Of a DNA stretch of 64,000 nt, positions 36,228 through 45,233 are shown piece after piece. Position 1 is the stretch's first letter; each line of letters starts with the position of its first letter. The stretch is from DATKDF01 sp963752045 (GTDB lineage: Bacteria > Acidobacteriota > Vicinamibacteria > Vicinamibacterales > SCN-69-37): assembly GCA_963752045.1 (NCBI GenBank), contig CAVVWN010000008.1:1116001-1180000 (forward strand), in the 5' to 3' direction. The notes beneath the pieces are model-generated. The model was not told the DNA's origin and did no database searches. It saw only the letters and a program-made list of their open reading frames with translations. A program made the position numbers and the translations under genes.

Positions 36228-37971
36228 CTATGCGGCCGGATCGGGCAGAAAGACGCTGATCTCGGTGCCGCCGCCCTCGCGCCGGCTGGCCTTGACCCGG
36301 CCGCCGTGAAGCTCCACGAGATGCCGGACAATCGACAGTCCGAGGCCCGTGCCGCCGGGATCCCGGCTGCGCGATCGCTCGACCCGGTAGAACCGCTCGA
36401 AGACCCGCTCCAGATCCGCTTCCGGAATCCCGGGACCCCGGTCGGCGACGACGATGGCCACGCCGCCCGAGGCTCGGCGGGTCGACACGTCGATGCTCGT
36501 ATCGGGAGGCGCGTAGTTGCCGGCGTTGCCAATCAGGTTGCCCAGCACGTCGTGCAGTTTGGAGGGGTCCGCGTAGACGGTCTGCGCGTCGGCGGCGAGG
36601 TCGAGGTGAATGCGCTGGCGTCGGGATCCGAGTCGCGCCTGCATGTCGCGTTCGATCGCCTGGACGACCCCGGCGAGTGAACACTCAACCCGTTCGATCG
36701 CTTCCTGGCCGGCGTCGAGCCGCGCGAGGTGCAGCAAATCCTGGACGAGCCGCTCCATACGCAACGCCTGCCGTTCGATCACGTTCAGGAAGCGCGTGGC
36801 GTCCTCTGGGGTCGTGACCTCGTGCAGAGCTTCCACGTAGCCCCGGATGGCCGTGAGCGGGGTGCGCAGCTCGTGTGAGACGTTGGCGACGAAGTCGCGC
36901 CGGACCTCGTGCGCCCGGCGGACGTCGCTGACGTCATGCAGGACGAGCACGGCGCCGCCGCCCCTGGCGGCGGGCACGGGCACGACGCTGGCCGTGTAGG
37001 TGCGGCGGGTCTCCGGGTGCAGCTGGACCTCGACAACGGACGGCACCCCACCGCTGAGGGCCGTGGCGAGCTGAGCGGTGATGTCGGGCTGACGCACGAC
37101 TTCGGTGTAGTGCCGGCCCGAAGCCGGGTCGGGCAACTGGAGCATGGTTCGTACAGGCCGGGTTGGTCAGGACGAGTCTGCCGCTCGCGTCGACGAGCAC
37201 GATGCCCTCGGCCATGCCCGTGAGGATCGCCTCCATGTGGGCGCGCTCGCGGGCCATGTCTCCGAGCCGCCGGCCCAGGTCGCGGGCGGTCCGGTCGAGC
37301 GTGGCCGCCACCTGGCCGAGCTCGTCGGTGCCGTAATCGGCGGCGGGGCTCGAGAAGTCGTCCGACTCGTAGCGGCGGGCGGCGTCGGCCACGGCGCGGA
37401 CGCGCCGGCTCAGGATGGACGACGCCATCCACGTGAGGACGAGCGCCGAGAAAAGACCCGTACCAAGTCCGATCGCGGCAACCGGCCAGACGATGGCCAG
37501 CCTGGCTTCGGCCGCCGTGAACGGGAGTGCGGCGCGTACCACGGCGATCGGCACGCGGTCCGTGGACACCGCGGCGTAGATCGTCTCGGTGCCCGTCGTG
37601 CGGCTGCGGCGCACGTCGACACCCCTGCCGGTGAGCCGGGCCGCGAGCACCTCCGGACGCTGTCCGTGGTTCTCGATCGTCGGAAGCAGACTCGCCTCGA
37701 CCGACGAATCGGCGATCACGGTCCCGTCGGCCGCGATGAGCGTCACCCGCACCTGAAGAAGGTCAGCGAGCGCCAGGGCTTCGTCCTGGAGGGAGGCCGC
37801 GCCCTGCGTGCCGAGGAGCTCGTTGGCCACGCCGGCCCGCTGAACGAGATCCGCCTGCACGTCGGCCCTGAGCGCCGCGCGCATCCAGAACGCGTAGAGA
37901 AGGACCGTGACACCCACCGCAACGGCGCTCGCCGAGAAGACGCCGATGAAGACGCGCGTGCGAAAAGTCAC
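36228..37971 (-). CDS. phoR: PhoR-type sensor histidine kinase (one frameshift)
   Basis: Two membrane segments (about residues 8-28 and 160-185) flank a periplasmic domain, followed by HAMP, a PAS-like domain, HisKA with VSHELRTPLTAIRGYVEAL and HATPase (NLIGNAGNYA, DRGPGIPE, GTGLGLSIVRHLVELHGG). The frame breaks in the PAS domain near 37148: deleting one base joins LVLTNPA... to MLQLPDPASGRHY, giving about 580 residues. Probably a sequencing insertion. It overlaps the upstream regulator (37968-38663) by 4 bp, so that regulator is the likely primary partner. Confidence 0.9.
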
Positions 37972-38663
37972 GGGTGGGCGGGAGCGTCCTCGAGCCGGTA
38001 GCCGAACTGCTTGACGGTCGTGATGGCGGCGCCGACGTCGGGCAGTTTCTCGCGGAGGCGTCGAACATGCACGTCGACGGTGCGCGTGCCCCCGGTGTAC
38101 TGGTAGCCCCAGACATCGGTGAGCAGCAGGTCGCGCGAAAGCACCCGGCCCCGGTGTTCGACCAGGTACTTCAGCAACAGGAACTCCTTGGCCGTCAGCC
38201 GGACTTCCGTCGTGCCCGTCATGACGCGGTGGCGGTCGATGTCGATCGTGACCGGACCGTAGTGGAGCGTCGTCTCGGCCGGAACGGTGGGGCGCTCGAC
38301 GCGGCGAAGCAGGGCGGCCACGCGAGCCACGAGCTCCTTCGGGCTGAACGGCTTGGTCACGTAGTCGTCGGCGCCAAACTCCAGGCCGCGGATGCGGTCG
38401 GCTTCCTCACTTCGTGCGGTGAGCATGATGATGGGCACTGAAGAGGTGGCCCGGTCGGCTCTGAGGGCCTGGCACACGTGCAGGCCGTCGAGCCCAGGCA
38501 GCATGAGGTCGAGGATGATGAGATCGGGCCGTCGGGCCCGTGCGTCGCGCAGGCCCTGACTGCCTGAGGCGAGCGAGACGACCGTGTGGCCGGCCTTCTC
38601 GAGGAACAGCCGGATCAAGTCCGCGATATCCGGGCTGTCTTCGATGACGAGGACCTGCGCCAC
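37968..38663 (-). CDS. phoB: PhoB-type response regulator
   Basis: Receiver: VLVIEDSPDIADLIRLFLE, LIILDLMLPGLDGLHV, LTARSEEADRIRGLEFGADDYVTKPFSPKEL. Winged helix: LTAKEFLLLKYLVEHRGRVLSRDLLLTDVWGYQYTGGTRTVDVHVRRLREKL split over the recognition helix and wing. 231 residues. Translationally coupled to the kinase gene. TAGAAT (38675-38670) ends 6 nt before the ATG, so the mRNA is likely leaderless. It is divergent from the porin gene and shares its Pho-box region. Confidence 0.93.
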   Translation of the reverse strand: MAQVLVIEDSPDIADLIRLFLEKAGHTVVSLASGSQGLRDARARRPDLIILDLMLPGLDGLHVCQALRADRATSSVPIIMLTARSEEADRIRGLEFGADDYVTKPFSPKELVARVAALLRRVERPTVPAETTLHYGPVTIDIDRHRVMTGTTEVRLTAKEFLLLKYLVEHRGRVLSRDLLLTDVWGYQYTGGTRTVDVHVRRLREKLPDVGAAITTVKQFGYRLEDAPAHP

Positions 38664-38703
38664 TGGCCGATTCTAGCAGGGCGCACCGACGTGGACCGAC
38701 CGT

Positions 38704-38768
38704 GTATCCACAAATTAACGCCGGTGTAACGTCGGTGATGCATGCGTGTAACGAGGACCCACTAGCCT
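38704..38768 (+). promoter_or_regulatory. Pho box and -10 upstream of the OprO/P porin
   Basis: Units starting at 38704 (GTATC), 38715 (TTAAC), 38726 (GTAAC), 38737 (GATGC, weak) and 38748 (GTAAC) keep an exact 11-bp period. Ten bp after the last unit lies TAGCCT (38763-38768) as -10 for the porin gene. The region also lies upstream of the divergent phoB, which could be autoregulated through it. Confidence 0.7.
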
Positions 38769-38810
38769 CACTCGAGGCCGGCAGTGTGTGCTGGTCGTCG
38801 GGAGGTGCTC

Positions 38811-39902
38811 GTGAGACGTGAGGTGACATTTCTTCTGGTCGGGCTGCTTGCAGGCGCGCTGCCGGGACTGGCCGAAGCCCAGGCCGCTCAGGCCCCGGCC
38901 GGACCGAGCGTGCGAGTGGGCGGCACGATCTTCTATGACTACACGTTCACCAACGCGCCCAAGTCGACCGATGCGGACGGGAACGAGTACAAGTCCAGCG
39001 CCTTTGACGTCAAGCGGGCGTACATCAACATCACCGGGTCGATGTCGCCGCTCATCTCGTTCCGCATCACGCCGGACATCCGCCGGGAAACCAGCGCGAC
39101 GAGCTCGCTCAGCGGCAGTCTGAATTTCCGAATCAAGTACGCCTACGCGCAGTTCAACCTCGATGAGTGGCTGCCGGCCGGCTCGCGCGTGCGCCTGGGG
39201 ATTCACCAGACGCCGTACATCGAAAGCCAGGAAGGCGTGTACCGCTATCGATTTCAGGGCACGATCTTCGCCGAGCGGGACGGCGGGCTGAGCTCGTCGG
39301 ACGCGGGCGTGAGCTTCCGGTCGGGTCTCAAAGGCGGCTACGGTTTCGTGCAGGCTGGTATCTACAACGGCGAGGGCTACTCGAGACCCGACAACAACGG
39401 AAAGGTCTCGGTGCAGCTCATCGGGCAGTTCCGGCCGTTTGCCAAGTCAGAGGGCATCTCGAACGGCCTTCGGACGACGGTCTTCTACGACCATGGCTAC
39501 TACGTGCGGGACGCCGAGCGGCGGCGGTTCATCGCGAACGCGACGTTCGAGCACCGGCGGCTCAATGCCGGCTTCGACTGGGTCGTGGGCCGCGATCAGC
39601 TCAGGATCATCTCGCCCGACGTCGACTCGACGGGCCTGTCGGTCTTCGTGACCCCGTTCTTCAACGAGAAGGGCAAGGGGCTCGAGGGCCTGCTCCGGTA
39701 CGACTACTGGACGTCGGAGGCCAATGACGTCGACGGCACGCGCCGCCGGTTCATCATCGGCGGGGCGTACTGGTTCCCCAATACGGGCTCGGCCCAGGCC
39801 GCCCTCCTCGTCGACTGGGAGCAGGTCACGCTCGACGGCAGCTACTTCGCCAGTGAACGGAAGCAGCAGCGGCTGGCCGTGCACGGGCTCATCAACTTCT
39901 GA
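38811..39902 (+). CDS. Phosphate-selective porin (OprO/OprP family)
   Basis: Outer-membrane channel for phosphate or polyphosphate. GTG at 38811 follows GGGAGG and starts a signal peptide (RREVTFLLVGLLAGALPG, cleavage near EAQA). The rest is alternating beta-strand sequence with DVKRAYINITGSMSPLISF, YAQFNLDEWLPAGSRVRLG and a C-terminal aromatic strand ending HGLINF, typical of outer-membrane barrels. 363 residues. A Pho-box promoter precedes it. Confidence 0.85.
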   Translation: MRREVTFLLVGLLAGALPGLAEAQAAQAPAGPSVRVGGTIFYDYTFTNAPKSTDADGNEYKSSAFDVKRAYINITGSMSPLISFRITPDIRRETSATSSLSGSLNFRIKYAYAQFNLDEWLPAGSRVRLGIHQTPYIESQEGVYRYRFQGTIFAERDGGLSSSDAGVSFRSGLKGGYGFVQAGIYNGEGYSRPDNNGKVSVQLIGQFRPFAKSEGISNGLRTTVFYDHGYYVRDAERRRFIANATFEHRRLNAGFDWVVGRDQLRIISPDVDSTGLSVFVTPFFNEKGKGLEGLLRYDYWTSEANDVDGTRRRFIIGGAYWFPNTGSAQAALLVDWEQVTLDGSYFASERKQQRLAVHGLINF

Positions 39903-39931
39903 GTTCCGGAGCCGCCGACTGGGCGGGGTCT

Positions 39932-39937
39932 GATACT
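39932..39937 (+). promoter_or_regulatory. -10 element of the selenoprotein gene
   Basis: GATACT ends 8 nt before the ATG at 39946. No ribosome-binding site intervenes, which suggests a leaderless mRNA. Confidence 0.4.
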
Positions 39938-39945
39938 CTTGGCGC

Positions 39946-40962
39946 ATGCGACATCTGACGCTCGCGGTCGGCGCAGCCGCCGTGGTCGCCTCCGTCGGCA
40001 TTGCCGGCCAGGTGGACATCAGCCGGCTCGGACCGCAGGTCGGCGAGCGGGTACCGAGCCTCGGCCTCACCAATCACCTGGGCCGCAGCCAGACCCTCAC
40101 CTCGATTGCCGGACCGAAAGGCACCATGCTGGTGTTCTTCCGGTCGGCCGACTGGTGACCGTACTGCCGCACGCAGCTGGTCGAGCTGCAAGGTAATCTC
40201 GAGAAGATACGCGCCGAGGGGTACGGCGTGGCTGCGCTGAGCTACGACAGCCCCGAGGTGCTTCGGGCCTTCGCCGATCGACACGCCATCGCGTTTCCGC
40301 TGATGTCCGACCCGGGGTCGAAGACCATCGAGGCATGGGGACTGCTCAACCGTGAGGTCAGTGGGCGCGAGGCCGGCATCCCGTATCCGGGCACGTTCCT
40401 CATCGACCGCGACGGGCGGGTCGTCGAACGCGCCTTCGAGGCCAACTATCGCGAGCGGATCACCGGCGCCAGCATTCTCGAGCGGCTGGGTGCGAAGGTC
40501 GAGCCGGCCGGGGCATCCCGCGTAGCGGGCAAACAGATTTCCGTGCGCGTGGGCACGAGCGACGCCGAGGTTGCGCCCGGCAAGCGCCTCACGCTCATCG
40601 TCGACGTCACGCCGGGACCGAAGATGCATGTCTACGCGCCCGAACAGCAGGGCTACATCCCGATCTCGCTGGCGCTCGCCGCGTCGGCCGACTACCGGTC
40701 CGCCGAGCCGCGGTTTCCGCCGCCCGGCACCTACTTCTTCGAGCCGCTCAAGGAGACGGTGAAGGTCTACGACCGTCCCTTCCGGTTTACACAGGAAATC
40801 ACGCTTGGGCTCTCGCGCGAGCTGCGCGCCCGCGCGACGGCTCGCGAGACGCTGACCATCAGGGGCGACCTGGCCTATCAGGCCTGCGACGATGCCGTCT
40901 GCTACCGGCCCGACACGATTCCGCTGGCCTGGACGGTGAAGCTCGTGCCGTTCCAGCAGTAG
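39946..40962 (+). CDS. Redoxin / DsbD-alpha-like fusion, probable selenoprotein (in-frame TGA = Sec71)
   Basis: An AhpC/TSA-type redoxin (residues about 1-180) is followed by a DsbD N-terminal (alpha)-like domain (about 195-338). The active site reads FFRSADW-TGA-PYCRTQLVELQ: TGA 40156-40158 replaces the first cysteine of the usual WCPYC. The same frame continues for 268 codons past the TGA with full homology (SYDSPEVLRAF, IPYPGTFLIDRDGRVVE) and ends YQACDDAVCYRPDTIPLAW, the DsbD-alpha cysteine pair. A bSECIS-like hairpin follows the TGA. A signal peptide at residues 1-22 implies a periplasmic role in thiol or peroxide chemistry. A pseudogene is less likely because errors elsewhere in this window are insertions, not substitutions. 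Confidence 0.85.
40156..40189 (+). promoter_or_regulatory. Candidate bacterial SECIS element
   Basis: Begins at the TGA (40156-40158). GCAGCT (40173-40178) and AGCTGC (40184-40189) form a perfect 6-bp stem with loop GGTCG. The loop starts 21 nt after TGA and its first two bases are G, meeting the described bSECIS rules (apical loop with an early G, 16-37 nt from UGA). SelB would read it; no sel genes are in this window. Confidence 0.75.
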
Positions 40963-40969
40963 TCGCGCG

Positions 40970-40975
40970 TACAAT
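40970..40975 (+). promoter_or_regulatory. -10 element of the NicO-type gene
   Basis: TACAAT ends 8 nt before the ATG at 40984, without a Shine-Dalgarno: a likely leaderless start. Confidence 0.45.
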
Positions 40976-40983
40976 CACCCATC

Positions 40984-41670
40984 ATGTCGTTTCTCGTGCT
41001 CGCCGGGTCGGCGCTGTCTCTGGGTTTTCTTCACGGCCTGGGCGCCGATCACCTGATGGCCATCGCGGCGCTCACCGTTGACGGGCGCGCAAGAGCGGGT
41101 CGCCGGCGGGTCATGACCGCGGCCGTGCAGTTCGCGGCCGGTCACGCGGTCCTCCTGGGCATCGGCGCCACGCTCGCCGTCACCTTCGGATGGGTCCTGC
41201 CGGCCGCGGTCGAGTCGAGCGCCGAGCGGATGGGCGGCGCGTTACTTGTCGCCCTGGGAGCGGCCGGTCTCTGGAGCGTCTGGTCGGGCCGGGCCTATGG
41301 GCACGTGCACGATATCGCCAAAGCCGGGCGTCGCTGGCACGTCCATTTCGGCGGTCCAGGCGCGCATGGCGCCGCGCGGCACGATGCCGCCGCGCTGCCG
41401 ACGCTCATGGGCGCCGTCTTTGCCGTGAGCAGCCTTCGGATGCTGATGCTCCTGACGCCGTTCGGCGGCGAGGCCGGGGCACTCGCCCTGCCGGCCCTGC
41501 TCGCGCTCATCGGGCTGTTCGGCATCGGCATCCTGCTGTCGATGTCGCTCTTCGGCGTCGTGCTGGCGCGCCTGCTCTCGCTCGCGGTGGTCGAGCGGCT
41601 GGGCCGGGCGGCCGGTTTCGTGGTGGCCGTTGCCTCGGTTCTGCTCGGCGTCTACTGGATGATCGCGTAG
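40984..41670 (+). CDS. Nickel/cobalt (NicO/NiCoT-like) membrane transporter
   Basis: About six membrane segments. FLHGLGADHLMAIAAL near the N-terminus contains the HX4DH signature of NiCoT nickel/cobalt permeases, and FAAGHAVLLGIGA carries a further histidine. A His-rich loop (HVHDIAKAGRRWHVHF, HGAARHD) separates the two halves and may bind metal. 228 residues, shorter than classical NiCoT. Nickel is the likely substrate, but sulfite/thiosulfate exporters and HupE relatives look similar. Confidence 0.72.
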   Translation: MSFLVLAGSALSLGFLHGLGADHLMAIAALTVDGRARAGRRRVMTAAVQFAAGHAVLLGIGATLAVTFGWVLPAAVESSAERMGGALLVALGAAGLWSVWSGRAYGHVHDIAKAGRRWHVHFGGPGAHGAARHDAAALPTLMGAVFAVSSLRMLMLLTPFGGEAGALALPALLALIGLFGIGILLSMSLFGVVLARLLSLAVVERLGRAAGFVVAVASVLLGVYWMIA

Positions 41671-41698
41671 GTCCCGCGGCCCCTCGCATCGCCGGGGC

Positions 41699-42979
41699 CT
41701 ACAGTTCCCTGAGACTCTTCGCCTTGTCCGCCAGGGCCACGCCGCCGGTAATGAGCGCGAGCAGGATGCCGTTGGTCACGATGACGGCCGGTAGCGAGTA
41801 GAGATCGGCGAAGTAGCCGGCCGCGAGCGCGCCGAGCGGGCCGCTTCCGCGCAGCGCCACCATGTAGATGCTGACGACCCGCCCCCGCAGGTGCTCCGGC
41901 ACCGACAACTGCACGATCGAAAAGCTCATTGAGAACAGGGCCATGAAGACGATGCCGCAGAGGAAGATGAGCGAGTAGCTGACAAACGGCGTGCGCGAGA
42001 TCGCGAAGAGCGCAATGAGCAGGCCCAGCAGCGCCTGCATGACCAGCACGGCGCGGCCAATGTGGCGAAAACGTCCCAGCGTGCCGATGAGCAGCGCGCC
42101 CGTAATGGCGCCGAGGCCCTGGCAGGCCATGAGGAACGACAGCCTGGTTTCCGGTGTGCCGCCGGCGTCGGCGAGCACCGTGTGCGCAAATGCCGGCAGC
42201 ATCGTGATGACCGGCATGGCGAGAAACGTGCTGATCGTGACGAGGACGGTGAGCGTGAGCAACAGGCGCTCGTGCCGCACGTAGCTCAGCCCGCCGCGCA
42301 GGTCCTCCATGATGGCGCGGCGTTCTCCGCTCGGCACCGGCGGCTTCGTCCGGATCAGCATCAGGGCGATGACGACAAAGAAAAATGACAGGCCGTTGAT
42401 GAAGAAGCAGGCGGCCATGCCCACCCACAGAAGCACGGCCGTGCCGCCCATCGGGCCGAGCACCCGCGAGAGGTTGAACTGCGTCGAGTTGAGCGCGATC
42501 GCATTGGGCAGGTCGCGGCGTGGGACGAGCGACGGCAGGAGCGATTGATAAGCCGGGCCGCCAAATGCCTGCGCGCAGCCCGAAATGAACGACAGCGCGA
42601 ACACGTGCCAGATGGTGATCTGGCCCCAGAAGACGAGGGCCGCCAGGGCGAATGCCGAGAACGCCTGCGCATACTGCGACCAGGTGAGCAGCCGCCGGCG
42701 ATCGTAGCGATCGGCGATGACGCCGCCGATGAGCATCAGGAGCAGGATCGGCAACTGGCTGAGGAACTCGTCGAGTCCGAGGTAAAAAGTCGAAGCCGTC
42801 AACTGATAGACGAGCAGGCTCTGCGCGAACTTCTGCATCCACGTGCCGATCGTCGAGCCGAGGGCTGCGAACCAGACGAGACGGAAATCGTGGTGGGTGA
42901 GCGCGCCGCCAACCCGCTGGAGCCAGGTGCGTGAGGACTCAGCGGGAACCGGCGAATCGGGTGACGTCGACACGGACAC
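41699..42979 (-). CDS. MFS transporter (EntS-like)
   Basis: Twelve membrane segments; motif A-like GGVIADRYDRRRLL after TM2 and the central cytoplasmic loop MLIRTKPPVPSGERRAIMEDLRGGLSYVRHERLLL typical of the MFS_3 / EntS exporter group. 426 residues. Conserved N-terminal segment HHDFRLVWFAALGSTIGTWMQ. Substrate unknown; no siderophore genes are nearby. It is divergent from the imuA operon. Confidence 0.85.
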   Translation of the reverse strand: MSVSTSPDSPVPAESSRTWLQRVGGALTHHDFRLVWFAALGSTIGTWMQKFAQSLLVYQLTASTFYLGLDEFLSQLPILLLMLIGGVIADRYDRRRLLTWSQYAQAFSAFALAALVFWGQITIWHVFALSFISGCAQAFGGPAYQSLLPSLVPRRDLPNAIALNSTQFNLSRVLGPMGGTAVLLWVGMAACFFINGLSFFFVVIALMLIRTKPPVPSGERRAIMEDLRGGLSYVRHERLLLTLTVLVTISTFLAMPVITMLPAFAHTVLADAGGTPETRLSFLMACQGLGAITGALLIGTLGRFRHIGRAVLVMQALLGLLIALFAISRTPFVSYSLIFLCGIVFMALFSMSFSIVQLSVPEHLRGRVVSIYMVALRGSGPLGALAAGYFADLYSLPAVIVTNGILLALITGGVALADKAKSLREL

Positions 42980-43028
42980 GCGATCTTAGTCCGATTCATT
43001 CTCTTGAACATCCGCAGACCTTCGCTTC

Positions 43029-43057
43029 TTGATCGCTTTGTGCCGCTGGCTTATACT
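43029..43057 (+). promoter_or_regulatory. Promoter of the imuA-imuB-dnaE2 operon
   Basis: TTGATC (43029-43034) and TATACT (43052-43057) are 17 bp apart. CAGCGCTG, an 8-bp palindrome, follows at 43059-43066 over the likely start site and could be an operator. This cassette is LexA-controlled in other bacteria, but no known LexA motif (CTGT-N8-ACAG or GTTC-N7-GTTC) is seen. Confidence 0.6.
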
Positions 43058-43087
43058 TCAGCGCTGTAGGCGAATAAAAAGCGAAAC

Positions 43088-43885
43088 ATGAAATCCCAGG
43101 CAGTCGCGGCACTCGAGTCCCTGCTCGAAACCAGGCGGTACGACCACACGCTCATCAGGCCCTGGAGCGCTGATGCCCCGGTTCGGATGCTCCCAACAGG
43201 ACTGCCGGCGCTCGACCAGGCGCTCTCGGGAGGCTGGCGGCAGGGGGAGGTATCGGAGGTTGTCGGGCCGGCGTCGTCGGGGCGCACGAGTATCGGGATG
43301 TCGGCACTGGCGGCGGTGACCGCCGCGGGTGGGCTGGCTGCAGTCGTCGATGCCATGGACCGGTTCGATCCGGCGGTGGCGTCTGCATTCGGCTGCGATC
43401 TCGACCGGGTGCTCTGGGTGCGTGGACCGAGCGTGACCGTGCCGGACGCGCGCGTCCTCGATCGCCTGCTGCGGCAGGCCGTACGCGCCTGCGATCTGAT
43501 CGTGCGTGCCGGTGGATTTTCGCTCGTCGTGCTCGACGTGGCTGACGTGCCGGCTCGCACGCTTCGGTCGTTGCCGACGGCCACGTGGATGCGGCTGGCC
43601 CGGGTGAACGAGGGGCAGAAGTGTGTATGCCTGCTGATCGGTCCGATGCCGCTCGGCCGCAGCGCCCGTGGCGTCACGGTGCACCTCTCGGCGGTGAGCC
43701 GCTGGATCGGCACGAGCCCGCAGAGCCGCCGGTTCGCGGGTCTGACTGCCGATGCCACGCTCCGCGCCTCGCATGCGCTCTTCGGCGCCACGGCACTCGT
43801 GCTCGGCTCGCCGTCGAGCTACCCGCCGCGCCACGCAGGGAGTACGAAGCCCGGAGCACGCCATGATGTGTTGTCTGGTCAGTAA
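43088..43885 (+). CDS. imuA: ImuA, RecA-like mutasome subunit
   Basis: First gene of the DnaE2 mutagenesis cassette. It begins with helices (AVAALESLLETRRYDHTL) and contains a degenerate RecA-fold: GLPALDQALSGGWRQGEVSEVVGPASSGRTSI, where the Walker A region is retained as GPASSGRTS, and AAVVDAMDRFDPAVASAFG. 265 residues. ImuA is thought to assist recruitment of ImuB/DnaE2 during translesion synthesis. Overlaps imuB by 23 bp. Confidence 0.88.
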   Translation: MKSQAVAALESLLETRRYDHTLIRPWSADAPVRMLPTGLPALDQALSGGWRQGEVSEVVGPASSGRTSIGMSALAAVTAAGGLAAVVDAMDRFDPAVASAFGCDLDRVLWVRGPSVTVPDARVLDRLLRQAVRACDLIVRAGGFSLVVLDVADVPARTLRSLPTATWMRLARVNEGQKCVCLLIGPMPLGRSARGVTVHLSAVSRWIGTSPQSRRFAGLTADATLRASHALFGATALVLGSPSSYPPRHAGSTKPGARHDVLSGQ

Positions 43886-45233
43886 GTCGTCGCTGCCACC
43901 GGCCGGTGCGCTTGAATCGCTCGCACGGCTCTGCTCGCCGAGGGTCATGGCGTGCGGTCGCACCGCGGCGATGTTCGACGCGAGCGGGCTTGCGCGCGTC
44001 CTCGGCCCGCCGCCGAAGATTGTCGAGGAAGTCAGGAGGCTGGCCGCGGCAGACGGCCTCATCGTTCGCGCGGCGATGGCCGGCACGATGTCGGCGGCCT
44101 GGTTGCTGGCCCATGCGTCAACGCCAGTGGTCGTGATCGAGCCGGGCGCCGAAGCGGCGGCGCTCGCGCCGCTGCCGCTCGGCCTGCTCAAGACCCTCGC
44201 GGCCTCCGTCGGTTCGTCACGGCCGGGGACCGAGGCCGCGCGCGTCTCGGACGATACGCTGGCGATCCTCGGGCGATGGGGGTTGTCGACGCTTGGCGAC
44301 TTCGCCAGGCTGCCGCGGGCCGACGTGAGGACCCGTCTGGGCCTGCCGGGCGTTCGGCTCCATCAGGCCGCCTGTGGCGAAGACGATGCGCCGCTCGTGC
44401 CGGCCGGCGACGCGCCGGCATTTGTGGCGCGTCTGGAGCTCGACTGGCCGATTGACGGACTCGAGCCGTTATCGTTCGTGCTGGCACGCGCGTGTGAATC
44501 GTTGTCGGATCGCCTCGAGCAGGCCGATCGCGGTGCGGTGTCGATCGCGACTCGACTGCGGCTGGTCACGCGGGAAACGCACGAACGCACGCTCGGTCTG
44601 CCGGCGCCGATGCGCGATGCGCGGGTGCTGCGCACGCTCATCCTGCTCGACCTGGAATCGCATCCGCCAGAAGCGGCCATCGACGCCCTTGAGATCGAGC
44701 TCGGTGTCACGGCTGGCCGCATCGAGCAGGGCTCGCTGCTCGACCGGACACTGCCGTCTCCTGAAGACATCTCGACGCTCGTCGCGCGCCTGACGGCGCT
44801 TGCCGGCGAATCGCGTGTCGGCTCGCCGGCGCTCGTCGATGCCCATGACGAGCGGGCTGTTGCGGTGAGGCCGTTCCGGGTGCCTGACGGCGCCCGCAGC
44901 CGGCAGCGTCATGGCGTGACGTCCGATCAGGGGAACGTCGGGGATGCACAGACCGGCTGTCCGGTCGTCAGGCGTTTCCGGCTGCCCGTCGTGGCGCGTG
45001 TCGTGGTGGAGCGAGGCATGCCGGTTCGGATCGAACCGGCGGCGCGCGGGATGGCTGGCGGTCGCGTGGTGTCATCGGCCGGCCCGTGGCGCTCGTCGGG
45101 GTACTGGTGGTCGCTCGAGGGGGCCGGCTGGGATCGGGATGAGTGGGATGTCGAAATCGATGCCGGCATCTGTTACCGGCTGGCCCGGCATCGGACATCG
45201 GGCCGATGGGAGGTCGAGGGCACGATCGATTGA
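43863..45233 (+). CDS. imuB: ImuB, catalytically inactive Y-family polymerase homolog
   Basis: The N-terminus ALESLARLCSPRVMACGRTAAMFDASGLARVLGPP matches ImuB, which has the Y-family fold without a full set of catalytic acidic residues and links DnaE2 to the beta clamp. A helix-hairpin-helix-like stretch (TLGDFARLPRADVRTRLG) and little-finger-like region follow. 456 residues. Start ATG 43863, overlapping imuA; the TGA stop overlaps the TTG start of dnaE2 (TTGA). Confidence 0.88.
   Translation: MMCCLVSKSSLPPAGALESLARLCSPRVMACGRTAAMFDASGLARVLGPPPKIVEEVRRLAAADGLIVRAAMAGTMSAAWLLAHASTPVVVIEPGAEAAALAPLPLGLLKTLAASVGSSRPGTEAARVSDDTLAILGRWGLSTLGDFARLPRADVRTRLGLPGVRLHQAACGEDDAPLVPAGDAPAFVARLELDWPIDGLEPLSFVLARACESLSDRLEQADRGAVSIATRLRLVTRETHERTLGLPAPMRDARVLRTLILLDLESHPPEAAIDALEIELGVTAGRIEQGSLLDRTLPSPEDISTLVARLTALAGESRVGSPALVDAHDERAVAVRPFRVPDGARSRQRHGVTSDQGNVGDAQTGCPVVRRFRLPVVARVVVERGMPVRIEPAARGMAGGRVVSSAGPWRSSGYWWSLEGAGWDRDEWDVEIDAGICYRLARHRTSGRWEVEGTID

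Noticed and set aside
36228..37971. Programmed frameshifting in the PhoR-type kinase or in dnaE2
   Set aside because: No slippery heptamer or following pseudoknot was seen, and the same kind of break occurs in unrelated genes.
39946..40158. A 70-residue protein ending at TGA, with a separate gene starting at 40228
   Set aside because: The frame is continuous across the TGA, the active-site homology spans it, and a bSECIS-like hairpin follows. One selenoprotein explains all of this better.
43029..43090. A canonical LexA box upstream of imuA
   Set aside because: Neither CTGT-N8-ACAG nor GTTC-N7-GTTC is present; only an 8-bp palindrome was seen, so LexA control is not claimed.
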